64,000 nucleotides of DNA from Datisca glomerata (GCA_003255025.1 QANY01013423.1:857779-921778); one strand, 5' to 3'. Numbered from the stretch's first letter, positions 49,579 through 60,715 are shown. Made by a program: numbers and translations. Notes: a model not told the origin generated them from the sequence alone.

Positions 49579-49850
49579 TCAAAGTCCATTTGTACCATTA
49601 GCAGAGAACAAGGATTCTTTTGTCTTCCTAAAATACTTGGTTGGAACTAGTCCTTCCTGCATACAATTTAAATCTGCTCCTGGATCTACAAGAGTCATTG
49701 TGGTAAAATCAAAATCTTGAATGATTATTCTAACCATTATGTGCCATTTTTTTATTTTTATATGATTGAAGATTTGGATGAGATGTTCATCTCCTTCTTG
49801 ATAGTTTATGGGTTCTTCACTCTCATTATCCAAGATTAGTTATTTACTAG
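49579..49850 (-). pseudogene. Viral aspartic protease, N-terminal part
   Basis: The minus-strand frame of 84 codons has TLVDPGADLNCMQEGLVPTK near 49640-49700. The catalytic triplet DSG of pararetroviral proteases appears here as DPG, so the site is probably inactive. The sequence stops soon after, and no reverse transcriptase follows, so the element is cut here. Confidence 0.8.
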
Positions 49851-50076
49851 GTTCACATAATTCTTGTTTGTTAATTAGGTTTTCTATTTTTAAAAGGTTT
49901 AATTCTTCTTTTATTTCAGTGTTTGAATTCTTCAAATCTTTTATTTCAATCTTAATATTTTTAATTTCTTTTTGAAGTTCCTGTAAGGTAACTTCCTTTT
50001 CTTTCCCTTTTATCTTATTGAATTTTTCAAGGGTCTGTGAAAGACTTGCAGTATTATTATTACTAGACTTTGTACT

Positions 50077-51300
50077 TTATTTCTTTAGAACTATTTTATT
50101 AAGTCTTTCAAGGTATTCTTGTTTTAATTCAGGATTTTCAATTTTGCAAATTAGATCTAACAAGAGGGTTTCTTGTTCTTCATTTTTATTTAGGACATTG
50201 ATTTTTTGACAACAACTATCCCTACACCCCATAAGGATGTTAGGAGAATCACTGTTAGAATTTGAGGATTCAGATTCAGAGGATTCAGGAGTTTCATATT
50301 CTCCTAAATCTTCACTATTACTGTCATAATAATCTATTGTTTCTAAGATTCTAAACAATTCCTGTTTATCTTCTTTAGAAATTTTTAATTGGTTAATTTT
50401 ATTCTTGACTTTACAAGTATTTGAAAGGTGGTATTTCTGACCACATTTGAAACACGTAATATTAGTCTTATCAATTTTTTTATTAAACCTTTTTCTTGAA
50501 TAATTTTTATTCCTAGAAAAGTTTTTATTCTTAGAAAAGTTTTGATCAGAATTTTTATTCTTATGTTTGTGGTAATTTTTCCTATAGGGCTTATGAGACC
50601 TTCTAGGATTTAAATGAGAATGTTTTCTATTCTTTTGAGAATGGGCAATAGAGGGTAAACCGTATTGTTCACATAAATTACCTAACTCATATTTAGCAGT
50701 TTTACTTTCTTTTTTAATTTGTTTGTTGATTTTCATATCAACACACATTTTTAATCATTCCTTTTGTATTATAGTAATTATGGTTTCATAGGTTAGACTA
50801 TCATAGTCTATATTTCCTAGGTCATTACTAAGGACTGTCCTTATCTTATGGGCAAAAAGATTGAGTAATCCATTTATGAATTTTTCTTTCTAAAAGGGTT
50901 GATTACTATCATCCCTTGACATTACTCTAGATAAAAATATATTCTTATACCAATTAAAATCACTTAATGTTGGACACCTAAGATTTGTTAATTGATCATG
51001 TATACGCGAAGTAATATTACTTGGCGTACCAATGAAATGTTCAATTATTGTATAAAGGAGCGTATTTATACCATCAGGTATTGTTTCCTGATTTTCTCCA
51101 ATAATTGGGTTTCCTTCAACATCAACCTTAACTGCTAAGAGGATGGCAACTTTGGATTCATGTGTGCGATGTTTTTCCCACCAAGAATGAAGCATTCCTG
51201 TGAACCCTGTAACCAGAAGATTTATTACTTCTTCATGAAGTAAACCGTGAGAGGTAATGTAGATATTGGCTACCATTGCCATGTGTTGTAATCTATTGAG
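50077..51300 (-). pseudogene. Viral capsid region with CCHC zinc knuckle
   Basis: On the minus strand the upstream part (50890-51282) holds a GFTGMLHSWWEKH segment, the tryptophan-containing capsid core of plant pararetroviruses. After a break, 50077-50748 (223 codons) holds a strongly basic Lys/Asn/Arg-rich stretch, the knuckle CFKCGQKYHLSNTC near 50420-50465, and an acidic Ser/Glu-rich tail. The knuckle keeps all four metal ligands. A stop and a frameshift near 50750-50890 separate the two parts. Confidence 0.8.
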
Positions 51301-51420
51301 GACTTTCTGTTCAGAAAGACCATCAATATTTCACTCATATAATTTTTCTGCAGAAATAGAAAATTGATTAACAAGAGATGATTCAGTAATTTGAATATCA
51401 GGAGGCATGAACTTCTTATG

Positions 51421-52557
51421 TCATTTTCTTTCTAATTTATTAATTTCTAAATTTTTAAATGCTTTTTCAATACTGTTAATATTTGAAAATTCATCTATTG
51501 CAGATGATTCGTAAGTTGATTCTGACCTATGACTATCTGAGTCAGTATTATCGTATTGATTGATTACTTTTAATTCTTGAAATATGTCATCAATTGTTTC
51601 AGTCTTAGAATCTAAACTATTGTCTTGGTTAACAACCTTAACAGAGGAAGATGACTCAGTAGATTTATTTTTTAAATCCTGAATCATTTTAACAATTTTT
51701 TTATTAATTGGAATAATTTTTAAAGTGATTTTTTTGAAAGATTTATTAAGGGTTTTTCTTTCAGGATTTCACTAGGCTTAGGTTCATTGAAAACATCAAC
51801 CTTAGTTTCAATTTTGTCTAACTGTTTTCCTATTGTAATTAGACTCTGGTTAGTATAGTTGAGTTGTTCAACTACTTTTTTGTTTGGTTCTTCTTCCTTT
51901 GCAATTTTGAAAGGAGAAGCAGTGATTAAAAATTTTTTATGATTAATCATAATTTTCTCAGGAGGAGGACTAGTAGAAACTACACTAGAGTCTTCCTTAA
52001 CCCATTTATAGTTTGAATTTACTTTGATATTTCTTTCGTTCTTCAACATAATCTAGGAAAAATATATCAATTTTAAATTCTTGCATAAATGTCTTCCATT
52101 CAGCAAGTATGACTTTTCTTTGATCCATATCATACAAATCTCTGAACTTATTACGTCTATCTAAATTGTTTGGGTCATTATTGTGTTGCATCAGACCTTC
52201 CCAATCTGAATTATATTCTTGACTCAAGATTCCTATATTCAGAACAAAGAGTTGAGGATTGACAGAATTAAGGCTTCCTTGGAAATCTGATCCAGTGGGT
52301 GCTTCAGTTTCATTAGATTGTTCAGACTTATTATCAAAAACTGGCTGACTAACTTGAGAATTTGTGGCTATGCCTTTAAGTTTTAAATTTTTAATTTGTA
52401 ATTTCTTTAATTTTTGTTCTAAGTATTGAATCCTAAAACTTTGATCATTACCAATGGATGATTCAGAAAGGGAATTTCTAGGGGTACTAGACTGGCTATA
52501 TTCCCTAATTTGTGGACTAAAGGATGATTGAAAGTTAATTTTTACAGTACCATCCAT
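51421..52557 (-). pseudogene. Viral spacer region with predicted coiled coil
   Basis: Three minus-strand open pieces (51421-51687, 51720-52049, 52006-52557) are rich in Ser, Lys, Glu and Asn, with a heptad-like LEQKLKKLQIKNLKLKG stretch near 52375-52430. The position between the movement and capsid regions fits the variable spacer of these polyproteins. No enzymatic motif is visible. Frames overlap and shift, so the piece is degenerate. Confidence 0.65.
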
Positions 52558-52664
52558 GTACTGCTGGATGTAATCTACATCTTCAATTGGTCTTTGAATT
52601 TGGGTTGGTTGACTTTCATTAGTTAAAAGCCAATTTGTTGGTAAATTAATTTCAGTCCACCTAA

Positions 52665-53372
52665 TTATTTTAGGACTCTAATATTTGCATTACTTTGACT
52701 AGATTGTATTAATAGGGTTTGATTCTTTGGACTCCTATTGATGGCTTGGAAGTTCATATTTGTTTTGGTTACTTTGTAATGTATTCTAAAAATTAAAGCT
52801 AGAGGCTGGGTACCTTCTAGGACTTGGTAACCACTAGTTTTAATATTTAAAGTTAATGATTTTAAAATATGAGGATCTGCTAAACTAACAGACAGATTAG
52901 AAAAATAATCAAAATGAATTGGACCATTACAAAGTGAAGATCCAATTAAACCTAATATACTATCATTAAAATTTGTAAATATTGCATCTCGCAAGGCTAA
53001 TAAGACAGAGGTATTTAAGCCTCTTCTCGTGAGTGGTTTCACTCAAATCTGGACTAAACCAAAATGATGGAAATTATATCCTTCTTGAATATGATGCTTT
53101 ATTGCATCAGAGGAAAGTAATTGACATGTTTCATGCTCTTTTCCAAGAGCATATATTTTCTCAATTGTTTTTACATGATGCTGAGGCTTAAAAGAAGTAA
53201 CAGACCATGTTGATTTATAAATATTTTTATTAGAGATTTTAGGTATATTCCATACCCTATGATCTACTTGATCATCTGTTAATTTTATGTGTTCATCATT
53301 TATTATGTCAGTTATTGAAGTTATTGTTGACCTATTACTACTAGAAGAATTACTCCTAAATAATCTACTCAT
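52665..53372 (-). pseudogene. Viral movement-protein-like region, one internal stop
   Basis: Minus strand from ATG at 53372, 109 codons to a TGA at 53043-53045, then open again in the same frame to 52665 (125 codons). The text after the stop (LGLIGSSLCNGPIHFDYFSN near 52900-52960) fits the conserved core of Caulimoviridae/30K-type movement proteins. A family profile search would be needed for certainty. It is the first domain after the leader, as expected. Confidence 0.65.
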
Positions 53373-53847
53373 TGCTCAACTAACTAAATTATTCTTATTA
53401 TTGAGAATTTCATATTGTATTGTTTGTTCTAACATTGTGGTGACTTTTACAACTTCCTATTAGGCTTCACTCTTCTCCCTTTCGCCTCTACAACCACCCT
53501 ACCCTCGGGATTTACGTATCTAAGAGGTCTTACCTAGGTCCCTGAAGCTAACCAAATAGAAGCTGATATGTCAGCCTCTGATAAACAGATTCACAGATTA
53601 GGTAAACAAATAATACAGAGAAATAATCAATTGTAAGAATAACCAGCCACTTGGGCGAAGAGTAAGATTATATATAAGCAATTATCCATGTAAGCAAATA
53701 AGTAAACAATATTATCAATAACCAGTCATAATAGGCGGCGAACAGTTTATTAAGCAGATATTGAAGTAGAAACAGTTATTGAACAATTTAATTAAGCAGA
53801 AATTAAATGGAAACAGTAAATGAACAGTAATTATTCCCACCAGGTTT
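53373..53847 (-). other. Viral leader between primer site and first coding region
   Basis: About 475 bp with no long open frame, between the primer site and the movement-protein-like ATG. This is where the polycistronic leader of plant pararetroviruses lies. Confidence 0.55.
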
Positions 53848-53860
53848 GGCTCTGATACCA
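53848..53860 (-). promoter_or_regulatory. Initiator tRNA-Met primer binding site of the viral element
   Basis: The minus strand reads TGGTATCAGAGCC, the exact complement of the 3' end of initiator tRNA-Met used by Caulimoviridae. It lies upstream of the first coding region and there is no LTR next to it, which fits a pararetrovirus rather than a copia element. Confidence 0.85.
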
Positions 53861-53864
53861 AACA

Positions 53865-53938
53865 GTATATATATATATATATATATATATNAATATTACA
53901 CATGTGCAAATATATATATATATATATAGACAAGACAA
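53865..53938. repeat. TA dinucleotide microsatellite, with one N
   Basis: Two TA runs (about 53865-53890 and 53911-53928) around a short ATATTACACATGTGCAAA core; N at 53891. It directly borders the viral element. Confidence 0.9.
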
Positions 53939-54086
53939 ACATCATCTATAATTTCAAATACAAGCTTATCATAGCCTATCAGGAGAATTTCTAAATCCAC
54001 CATAAATAACTCGTACCTAGTTCATTATTCAGTAATAATTTTCTAGCTTCCGGAATTTCTTTTGCCTTTTCTACCGATACTGAATT

Positions 54087-54091
54087 GATCA
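54087..54091. repeat. Left target-site copy of the Tat gypsy element
   Basis: GATCA here and GATCG at 63018-63022: four of five bases match, flanking the two LTRs at the expected positions. Confidence 0.6.
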
Positions 54092-55003
54092 TGAACATGT
54101 AAAAAACCTGCACTATGCCACGTGGACGAAAAAGATCAACCGAGAAGCGGTGAAGAGATCTCCCCGCGCGAACGGGAAGAAGGAGATTTGAGTTACAAGA
54201 AAAAATCACGTGGTTGTGACTGATTTGGCGGTTAAAAGACTAGGCGATGAGACGGTTGAAAGGAATGGATGGAGTGAAGGAGCTCACATCTAACAAGAGA
54301 TCCCACGAGTATTGGTGAGATCCTACAGGTGTAATAAAAGCTCCGAAAATATAGGGGAGAAAGTGATTATTCCTCTCCTATAGGAGAGAGGGTGATCATT
54401 CCCCTCATTTTCACTATTTTATTGTTAAAATCATTATTCTATTTACACTATGTGGCCTATATAAGGGTTTGGTAATAAATGAGAAGATCAATCTAATTCA
54501 ATACAACTCAAAAATTTACTCAGTGCATTGTAGGGGTGTTCAAAATTGTCCCGAACCAAAAATGACTGGTTCGGTCGGTTCTTTATATATGTTCGATACA
54601 GTTCAGAAAATGAGAAAATTGAAGTTTCGGTTCAGTTCAAAATTTTTGTGGTTTTTGAACCGAACCGAAACATTAAATTTATATATTTTTTATTTTTTAT
54701 ATATAATTTCTTATAAAACCGAATTGAATCGAAACAAAACATTAATTATATATATATATTTCAATAATATCATTTAAAAATTATTTTTAATTAATAATAC
54801 CGAACCGAAGAACCAAACTGAAACTCACGGTTTGGTTTGGCTCGGTTCTTCTAGCTTGAACGGTTCTATTTTATCGCCGAACCGAACCGTGAACATCCCA
54901 TAGTGCATCGAATGCTCTCTCTATCTCACACTCTCTAATCTCTTCGTCATTTCTCGATGATCAATAATAAGACTCTATTGGTGTAGAGGAAAAATTCATT
55001 TAC
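54092..55003 (+). repeat. 5' LTR of the Tat element (contains a MITE)
   Basis: It matches 62480-63017 from TGAACA..AAAAAACCTGCACTATGCCA to GGTGTAGAGGAAAAATTC.TTTAC. Without the 372 bp insertion at 54530-54901 it is about 540 bp, the same as the other copy. Confidence 0.9.
54530..54901. mobile_element. hAT-like MITE inside the 5' LTR
   Basis: 372 bp absent from the other LTR. The ends TAGGGGTGTTCA and TGAACATCCCAT are imperfect inverted repeats of hAT style. The flanks AGTGCATT (54522-54529) and AGTGCATC (54902-54909) give an 8 bp duplication with one change. The interior is rich in GAACCGAA/GGTTCGG repeats and is non-coding. Confidence 0.85.
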
Positions 55004-55022
55004 GGTTTGGTGCTTTAACTGA
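55004..55022 (+). promoter_or_regulatory. Primer binding site of the Tat element
   Basis: TTTGGTGCTTTAACTGAGAG begins right after the 5' LTR, the position and style of plant gypsy primer sites. I have not assigned the tRNA. Confidence 0.6.
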
Positions 55023-55066
55023 GAGACGAAAGAAAAACTCGAGAAACCCACTCGAAAATACTAAAT

Positions 55067-56560
55067 ATGCCTAGAACCAAATCAAGTGCAACCATGAATG
55101 AAGACAACGAGATCAGAAATGGAGACGATCATGTGGGTCAACCAACTCCATCGATAGAAATGCTACAGACAATCTTAAATGGAATGCAAGAAATGGAAAG
55201 GAGGAACACGGAGGCACTGCACAGTGCATGGTAGACTGTACAAGACTATATCAACATGCTTCTGCAAGAGCTAGCAATGACACATGCTGAAGTCAGTCAA
55301 ATGGCGAATAACGAGGAACGAGAAATCCACTAAGAGGGCAATAGGCAAGATATAAGACAGGAGAACCACGAGGACAGCACAAATGTACAACGGGAGGAAG
55401 TAAAAGTTCAATCCCAAATCCATGTGAATGAGGCTATGGGAGAAGCTTGCCAGTCCCAGGTCATAACAAAATAGGCAGTTGAGGAATTATTGGACTGGAA
55501 AATGATGGAAATGAGAAATCTGGGAAGTACGGGAACGACCGACCTCGAATCCCTCACCCGCACTCCGTTAAGTCCTGAAATCCTTCTGGCACCCATACCT
55601 AGAAAGTTCGTAGCACCTAAACTTGAATGTTAAGAAGGGAAATCATCCCCCGTAGACCACCTTCGAAGATTCAGACAAGTAATGGCGTTGTATCAACACG
55701 AGGATTAAAATGATGTGTAGGTTGTTCCTCACCAGCCTAGATGGGACAACTCTGTAATGGTATCATTCCCTCCTTGTGCATTCGATTACTAATTTTGTTG
55801 TTATGTCTTCTGTCTTTCTAGAATAGTACTCTACCTATCGGGCTGTCATGGAGGAAAAAAAGTATTAATTAACAATTTTCGTCAAGAGAAGGGAGTCTCT
55901 ACGGGAATACACCCACAGATTTAAGGACGAAATGACAAAAGTAAAGAGTTGCAATGATTGAGTTAGCAGACTGGCCTTCAGACGGTGGTTAGACCCGAAC
56001 TCACCCTTGTTCGAAGATCTATCTAAAATGAAACTGTTGTCCATGGTAGAAATCTTCCAGCCAGTGCAAGCCTACATTACTCGAATGGAAGAGAAAAGAA
56101 GCATGGTGAAGGCCGCTGAATAGAAGACTAAGGAGTCAAGAAAACGAGAAAGAAGTTCAAAATCTGAAAGGAAAAAGTCTGATGGAATTGAAAGAGAAGA
56201 TGGGAGAAGCGGCAAGAAGGAGAGAACAGGATATCGAAGGTGAGACTCAAACAGGGTATACCCAAGAGATAAGGTCTACACGCCACTGATCATACCAGTG
56301 AACCAGATCCTAGATATGATCAAGGACAAGCCTTGGCTCAAGAGACCAGCCCCACTAACAAAAGAACCAAGCTACAATGATAAGGATAACTACTGCTCAT
56401 TTCACAGGAGCAGCGGACATACACGAGGGATTTTTTCCAGCTTAAAGACTGCATTGAACAAATAATCAAAGACGGGTACCTCCGTCAATTCGTAAAAAAA
56501 GAATAGCAGAAACAAGAAATATAAAAGGACAATCACGGGGAGGATAAGAGAGACAATGGG
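55067..56560 (+). pseudogene. Tat gypsy gag (broken)
   Basis: The ATG at 55067 (MPRTKSSATMNED) opens a frame interrupted by several stops. Recognisable blocks are IPRKFVAPKLEC near 55595-55630, DHLRRFRQVMALYQHED near 55660-55710, SLREYTHRFKDEM near 55890-55935 and LIIPVNQILDMIKDKPWLK near 56285-56340. The zinc-binding CSFHRSSGHTRG, near 56397-56430, has its final Cys displaced. A frameshift separates the middle section (55720-55890). Confidence 0.8.
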
Positions 56561-56685
56561 AAATAACCCATCCACATCGTCGACACGGTTATTGCACTCA
56601 TAGATCAGGAAGGGGTAACGAGGAAGGCAAGAAAGATCTACTGTAAAAAAACGGATGCTGGAAAAGTGCCTAGAAGAATCCCCAA

Positions 56686-57213
56686 GTGTCAGTAGGAAAT
56701 CCACCACTGGTATTCGATGATCTACACTTGGAGCATGGCGGGCATCATAATGATGCTCTTGTTATTTTGATACAAATCGACAACTACTTGCTAAGGAGAG
56801 TCCTAGTGGGAAAGAGGAGTGTAGTGAACATTTTTTATCGGACAACCTTAAAGAAAATGTCAATGGGAGAACATGAGCTGCAAGGAACTTCACAACCGTT
56901 GATAGACTTCAATGGAGCCATCAGCTACTCAGAGGGAACCCTTATTCTCTCTGTGAATGCAGACCCCTTCAATTATACGACTGAGTTCATGATACTGAGC
57001 ACATCATCCTCGTACAATGCTATCATGGGAAGAACCTGGCTCCATAGAATGAAAGTTGTCCCTTTAACTTTCTACCAAGTACTGAAATACCCGTCATCAG
57101 AAGGAGTTAAAATGATAAAGGAAGATCAAGCCACTGCCCGTATCTGCTCTATGACTGCTCTGGAATCCGTCAAGAATAAGGCTACGGAAAAGGTAGAAGG
57201 CAAGCGACCCTAA
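56686..57213 (+). pseudogene. Tat gypsy protease region
   Basis: Open for 175 codons. HHNDALVILIQIDNYLLRRV corresponds to the protease N-terminal strand; the expected DSGSS-type catalytic site is replaced by GKRSVVN. NAIMGRTWLHRMKVVPLTFY (~57015-57075) is the ILGRPWL-type block of Tat proteases. Despite the long open frame the catalytic Asp is not in place, so it is probably inactive. Confidence 0.8.
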
Positions 57214-58260
57214 AATTTATAGCAATCACAGAAAGACGGGAAAGACGGCTTGAGGTACAGGGTGAGGTAAGAAATGGAACTTGAATGCTTGGAGGAAGGA
57301 GCTCAGAAGATGACAAATGTTGGCACCCATCTCGAAAGAAGTGAAAAAGAAAAGTTACTGAATTTTCTGAGGGAAAATAAAGACGTGTTTGTAACTATGG
57401 CACATGAGATGCCAGTTCTTAGGAAAATCTCCTTTTCCTATGCTTTAATGGCTTCGCAGCAGGATCTGTATTTAACTTATGACATATGACGCCACTTCAG
57501 GACACGAGCTACTCAATTTCATGGACGCGTACTCCGGATACAATTAAGTAAAAATGTTCCAGCCTGATGAGGAAAAAGCTTCCTTTATTACTGAATATGG
57601 TACCAATTGTTATAAGTTTATGTCGTTTGGACTGAAAAATACAGGTGCTACCTATCAGAGACTGGTGAACGAAGTCTTCCGTGAACAGACTGAGAAAAGC
57701 GTGGAAGTCTATGTAGATGACATGCTGGTCAAAAGTTAAAAATAGGAGGACCATATTCGAGATCTCGAAGAAACCTTTACAGTTCTAAGAGAAAACTCCA
57801 TGAAGTTAAATCTGGAAAAGTGTATGTTCAAGGTAGCTGGGGGAAAATTCCTCGGGCATCTGTTGACGCAGAGAATTGAAGTAAACTCAGACCAAGTGAA
57901 GGCAATTATGGAGATGAAATCTATCTGAAGCTGAAAAGAGATACAGGGGTTAACGAGAAGGTTGGCTACCTTGAACAGATTCATCTTAAGGTCTATGGAT
58001 AAATGTAAACCATTTATTGAAAATTTGATGAATAATTCTGCAGAGGGGTGGAACAAGGAATGTGAAGAAACTCTCAGCAGAATTAAGGAATACCTGACAA
58101 CTCCACCTCCACTCTCTAAGCCAGTACCAGGGGAACAACTCCTGCTATACGTTGCTGTTTTGGCGGTCTCCGTTAACGCTATATTTATCAGGGAGGAAGA
58201 AAGAAAGTAGAAGCTTGTGTACTTCATTAGTAAAAGCCATGTAGCAGCCGCGGTGAAGTA
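57214..58260 (+). pseudogene. Tat gypsy reverse transcriptase (shortened)
   Basis: FLRENKDVFVTMAHEMP near 57360-57410 is the linker before reverse transcriptase. The N-terminal fingers are mostly absent: the text passes quickly to FMDAYSGYN-like residues near 57520 and MFQPDEEKASFITEYGT at 57554-57605. SFGLKNTGATYQRLVNEVF then leads to the catalytic YVDDMLVKS at 57712-57738, which is intact. Downstream, FLGHLLTQRIEVN-like and AALNRFI-like blocks follow to 58210. About 100 residues are missing between the linker and the FMDAYSGY block, so a deletion is likely near 57470. Confidence 0.85.
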
Positions 58261-58263
58261 TAA

Positions 58264-58930
58264 ATGGATGGAGAATTGGTGCTGGCCATTGCGAGCGTCA
58301 CACAAAAACTAAGACCCTATTTTCAGGCACAAAGCATCAAAGTGTTGATGGATTCACCTGTCAAGAGTCTCATGCACTCTCTAGAGGTAAACGGGAGAAT
58401 GACGAAATTGTCGATTGAGCTAAGCGAGTATGAAATTCATTACAAGCCCAAAATTTTAATCAAAGAACATGCAATAGCAGACTTCATTGAAGGAAAAGTC
58501 AAAAGGGGACCTCGTGAAGAGAATGAGAACAAGCCTTGGAAATTATATGTTGATGGTACTTCAAACAACAAAGGAGCATGATTAGGGGTGGTGATAGAGA
58601 CCCCATTTGGAGAAACATTGGAGCATTCCATTTCCTTCAGATTCAACGCGTCAAACAATGAAGCGGAGAATGAAGCACTAATAGTGGGAGTGTCTCTGCT
58701 ACGAGAATATTTGGTGACAGATGTAAAGATATTTTTTGATTCCATGTTGATCGTGAAACAGGTCACGGGGGAATACATAGCAAACAATGAAAGGATAATA
58801 AGCTACGTACAATGGGCAAAGGATCTCTTAAGCACGTTGAAAAGCTACCAGATCCAATAGATCCGAGAACTTAGAACGGGCACGCTAACGCACTGGCAAA
58901 CCTAGATCATCATTGCAATTCTTGTACAAG
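58264..58930 (+). pseudogene. Tat gypsy RNase H region
   Basis: The connection part has ALAIASVTQKLRPYFQ-type text and LSEYEIHYKPK (58410-58450). The RNase H proper begins KLYVDGTSNNKGA at ~58545-58580 and continues after one stop with RFNASNNEAENEALIVGVSL (~58640-58695) and KIFFDSMLIVKQVTGEY. The acidic positions in YVDG, NEAE and FDS are kept. One TGA at 58579-58581 interrupts. Confidence 0.85.
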
Positions 58931-59129
58931 AGGAATGATCCCGTGGAATTTTTGGAAATACCAAATGCCTCACTCTCGTGGAACAGCGTAACTGATATTG
59001 AAGTAGAAGGAGAACCCAGTTAGCAGGATGACATAGTCCGCCATCTTAAGGAAGGAATACTCCCAGAAGACAAGCTCCTTGCCAGGAAGGTGCAGCAGCA
59101 GAACACCAGGTGTACATTGATAAATGAAC

Positions 59130-60180
59130 TATTATATAAGAAATCCTTTGCAGGGATGACCTGAAGTGTCTACGAGAGAAGGAAGCTCAATATGTGTTTG
59201 TAGAAATTTAGGAAGGGGTATGTGGAAATCATATTGGGGCAGATCTTTAGCACATAAAATGAAGAACAAGGGTACTATTGGTCGAAGATGCACCAAGACG
59301 CTAAGCAGTATGCAAAGAAATATGATAAGTGTCAGCGTTTTGCACTCGTAGTCAAAATGGCCCATAAAGAGATTCAAAACTGTAACAAATCCTTGGTCGT
59401 TCATGCAGTGGCCTCTAGACATTGTTGGACCACTCGCCATGGCACCCACTCAGAAATGATTCTTATTGGTCGCAATAGATTACTTCATCAATGGATTGAG
59501 GCTGAAGCTTTCACCAGAATTCTTGGAGAGGAAGTGAAAGGGTTTCTGTGGAGGACATAGTATGCCGATACGGAATTCCCTAGTTCTTGGTATCTAAAAA
59601 CAGACTCTAGTTCACTAGAAACATGGTAAAAAACTTTTGCTAAGACTTGAAAATCATCAACTGATTCTCTACACCCTACTATATATTCATAAGGAAACGG
59701 ACAAGCTAGGAGGTCAAACCGAATTATACTTGACAATTTGAAGAAATGACTAGAGTCAGCCAAGGGAGAGTGGGTGGAAGATTTTTCAGTAGTATTATGG
59801 GCATACAGAACAACTCCTAGAGAAAGAACGGGTGAAACACCATTTTCTCCAGCATATGGAGCAGAAGCAGTGATTCCTATTGAAATCGGAAGCCCCACTA
59901 TGAGATCTTGACTAGACGAATAGCAAAATGAAGTACTCCTCATAAATAACCTTGATGAGATGGAATAACAACGAGAAACAGCCCTAATGCAGATGGCCCT
60001 TCTAGAATTCTCATTTTCGTACCTTTTTCTAGAAGACGTAGTCCTAAAAAAGATCTTCCAGACGTAGGGAAAGCTTGGACCAACATGGGAAAGGCCATAT
60101 ATCATTAGTGGAATAGAGGGAAGTGGCTACTACCATTTGAAAATATAAGAATGAACGGATCTACCAAAACCCTGAAATGC
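59130..60180 (+). pseudogene. Tat gypsy integrase (broken)
   Basis: An HHCC-type zinc region is spread over frames at 59200-59345 (MHQDAKQYAKKYDKCQRFA end). The core DIVGPLAMAPTQK-like region is near 59420-59460, and IDYFIKWIEAEA-like text near 59480-59510. Text fitting the second catalytic block is near 59560-59610, and WVEDFSVVLWAYRTTPRERT with SPAYGAEAVIPIEIGSPT near 59770-59895. Frames change several times, so it is inactive. Confidence 0.85.
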
Positions 60181-60319
60181 CACTTATCTAAGGAAATACT
60201 TTGTTTAAAATTGTAACATTCATTATACTGAACACTTTTCCAGTGGTTTTTCCCCGTAAGGGGTTTCCACGTAAAAATTCTTGGTGTTAACTCTTTCCTT
60301 TATGCTAAAAACTACACGT

Positions 60320-60715
60320 AAATAAGGGCATAAAGTCATTGGGATGAGCAGTTCATAAGTCCTACTCTTAGAAGAAAATAAGAGAATAAAGTCATTGGGA
60401 GGGGCAGTTCATACGTCATACTCTAAGAAAGAAATAAAATGCATAAAACCCTTGAGAGTGGCAAATCAGAAGTCCTACTCTCAGATGGAAATAAAGGCAC
60501 AAAGTCCTTCGGATGGGTAGTTCATAAATCTTACTCTTAGAAGGAAATAAGGGCATAAATTCCTTGGAAGAGACAGTTCATAAGTCCTACTTTCAGAAGA
60601 AAATAAAGGCATAAAGTCATTGGGAGGGGAAGTTCATAAGTTATACTCCCAAAAGAACTAAGGGCATAAAATCTTTGGGAGGGGCATTCCATAAGTCTCA
60701 CTCTCAAAATAAAAA
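60320..60715 (+). repeat. Tandem repeat array, ~56 bp unit, seven copies
   Basis: Units begin with AAATAAGGGCATAAAGTC-type sequence at about 60320, 60376, 60432, 60488, 60544, 60601 and 60658. Each runs on through TTGGGAGGGGCAGTTCATAA and TCCTACTCTCAGAAG. Non-coding; located between integrase and the antisense frame. Confidence 0.9.

Larger units (their letters stand above)
49579..53864 (-). mobile_element. Endogenous pararetrovirus (Caulimoviridae), 5' half
   Basis: Old viral copy on the minus strand. From 53864 downward the order is primer site, leader, movement-protein-like region, a coiled-coil/spacer region, capsid with CCHC knuckle, and an aspartic protease. It ends near 49579, before the reverse transcriptase. 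This is the gene order of Caulimoviridae polyproteins. The protease text and the absence of LTRs favour a florendovirus- or petuvirus-like member, but the genus is an inference. Stops break the frames, so it is not an intact genome. The right flank is a TA microsatellite. Confidence 0.8.

Noticed and set aside
49579..53864. Ty1/copia element, because of the TGGTATCAGAGCC primer site
   Set aside because: No LTR adjoins the primer site, no integrase is present, and the domain order fits a plant pararetrovirus.
54601..54900. GAACCGAACCG repeats considered as a satellite
   Set aside because: They are the interior of a single hAT-like MITE with defined ends.
57736..58305. 189-codon open frame on the minus strand
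   Set aside because: Antisense of the Tat reverse transcriptase region, with no protein resemblance.
59488..60105. 205-codon open frame on the minus strand
   Set aside because: Antisense of the Tat integrase.
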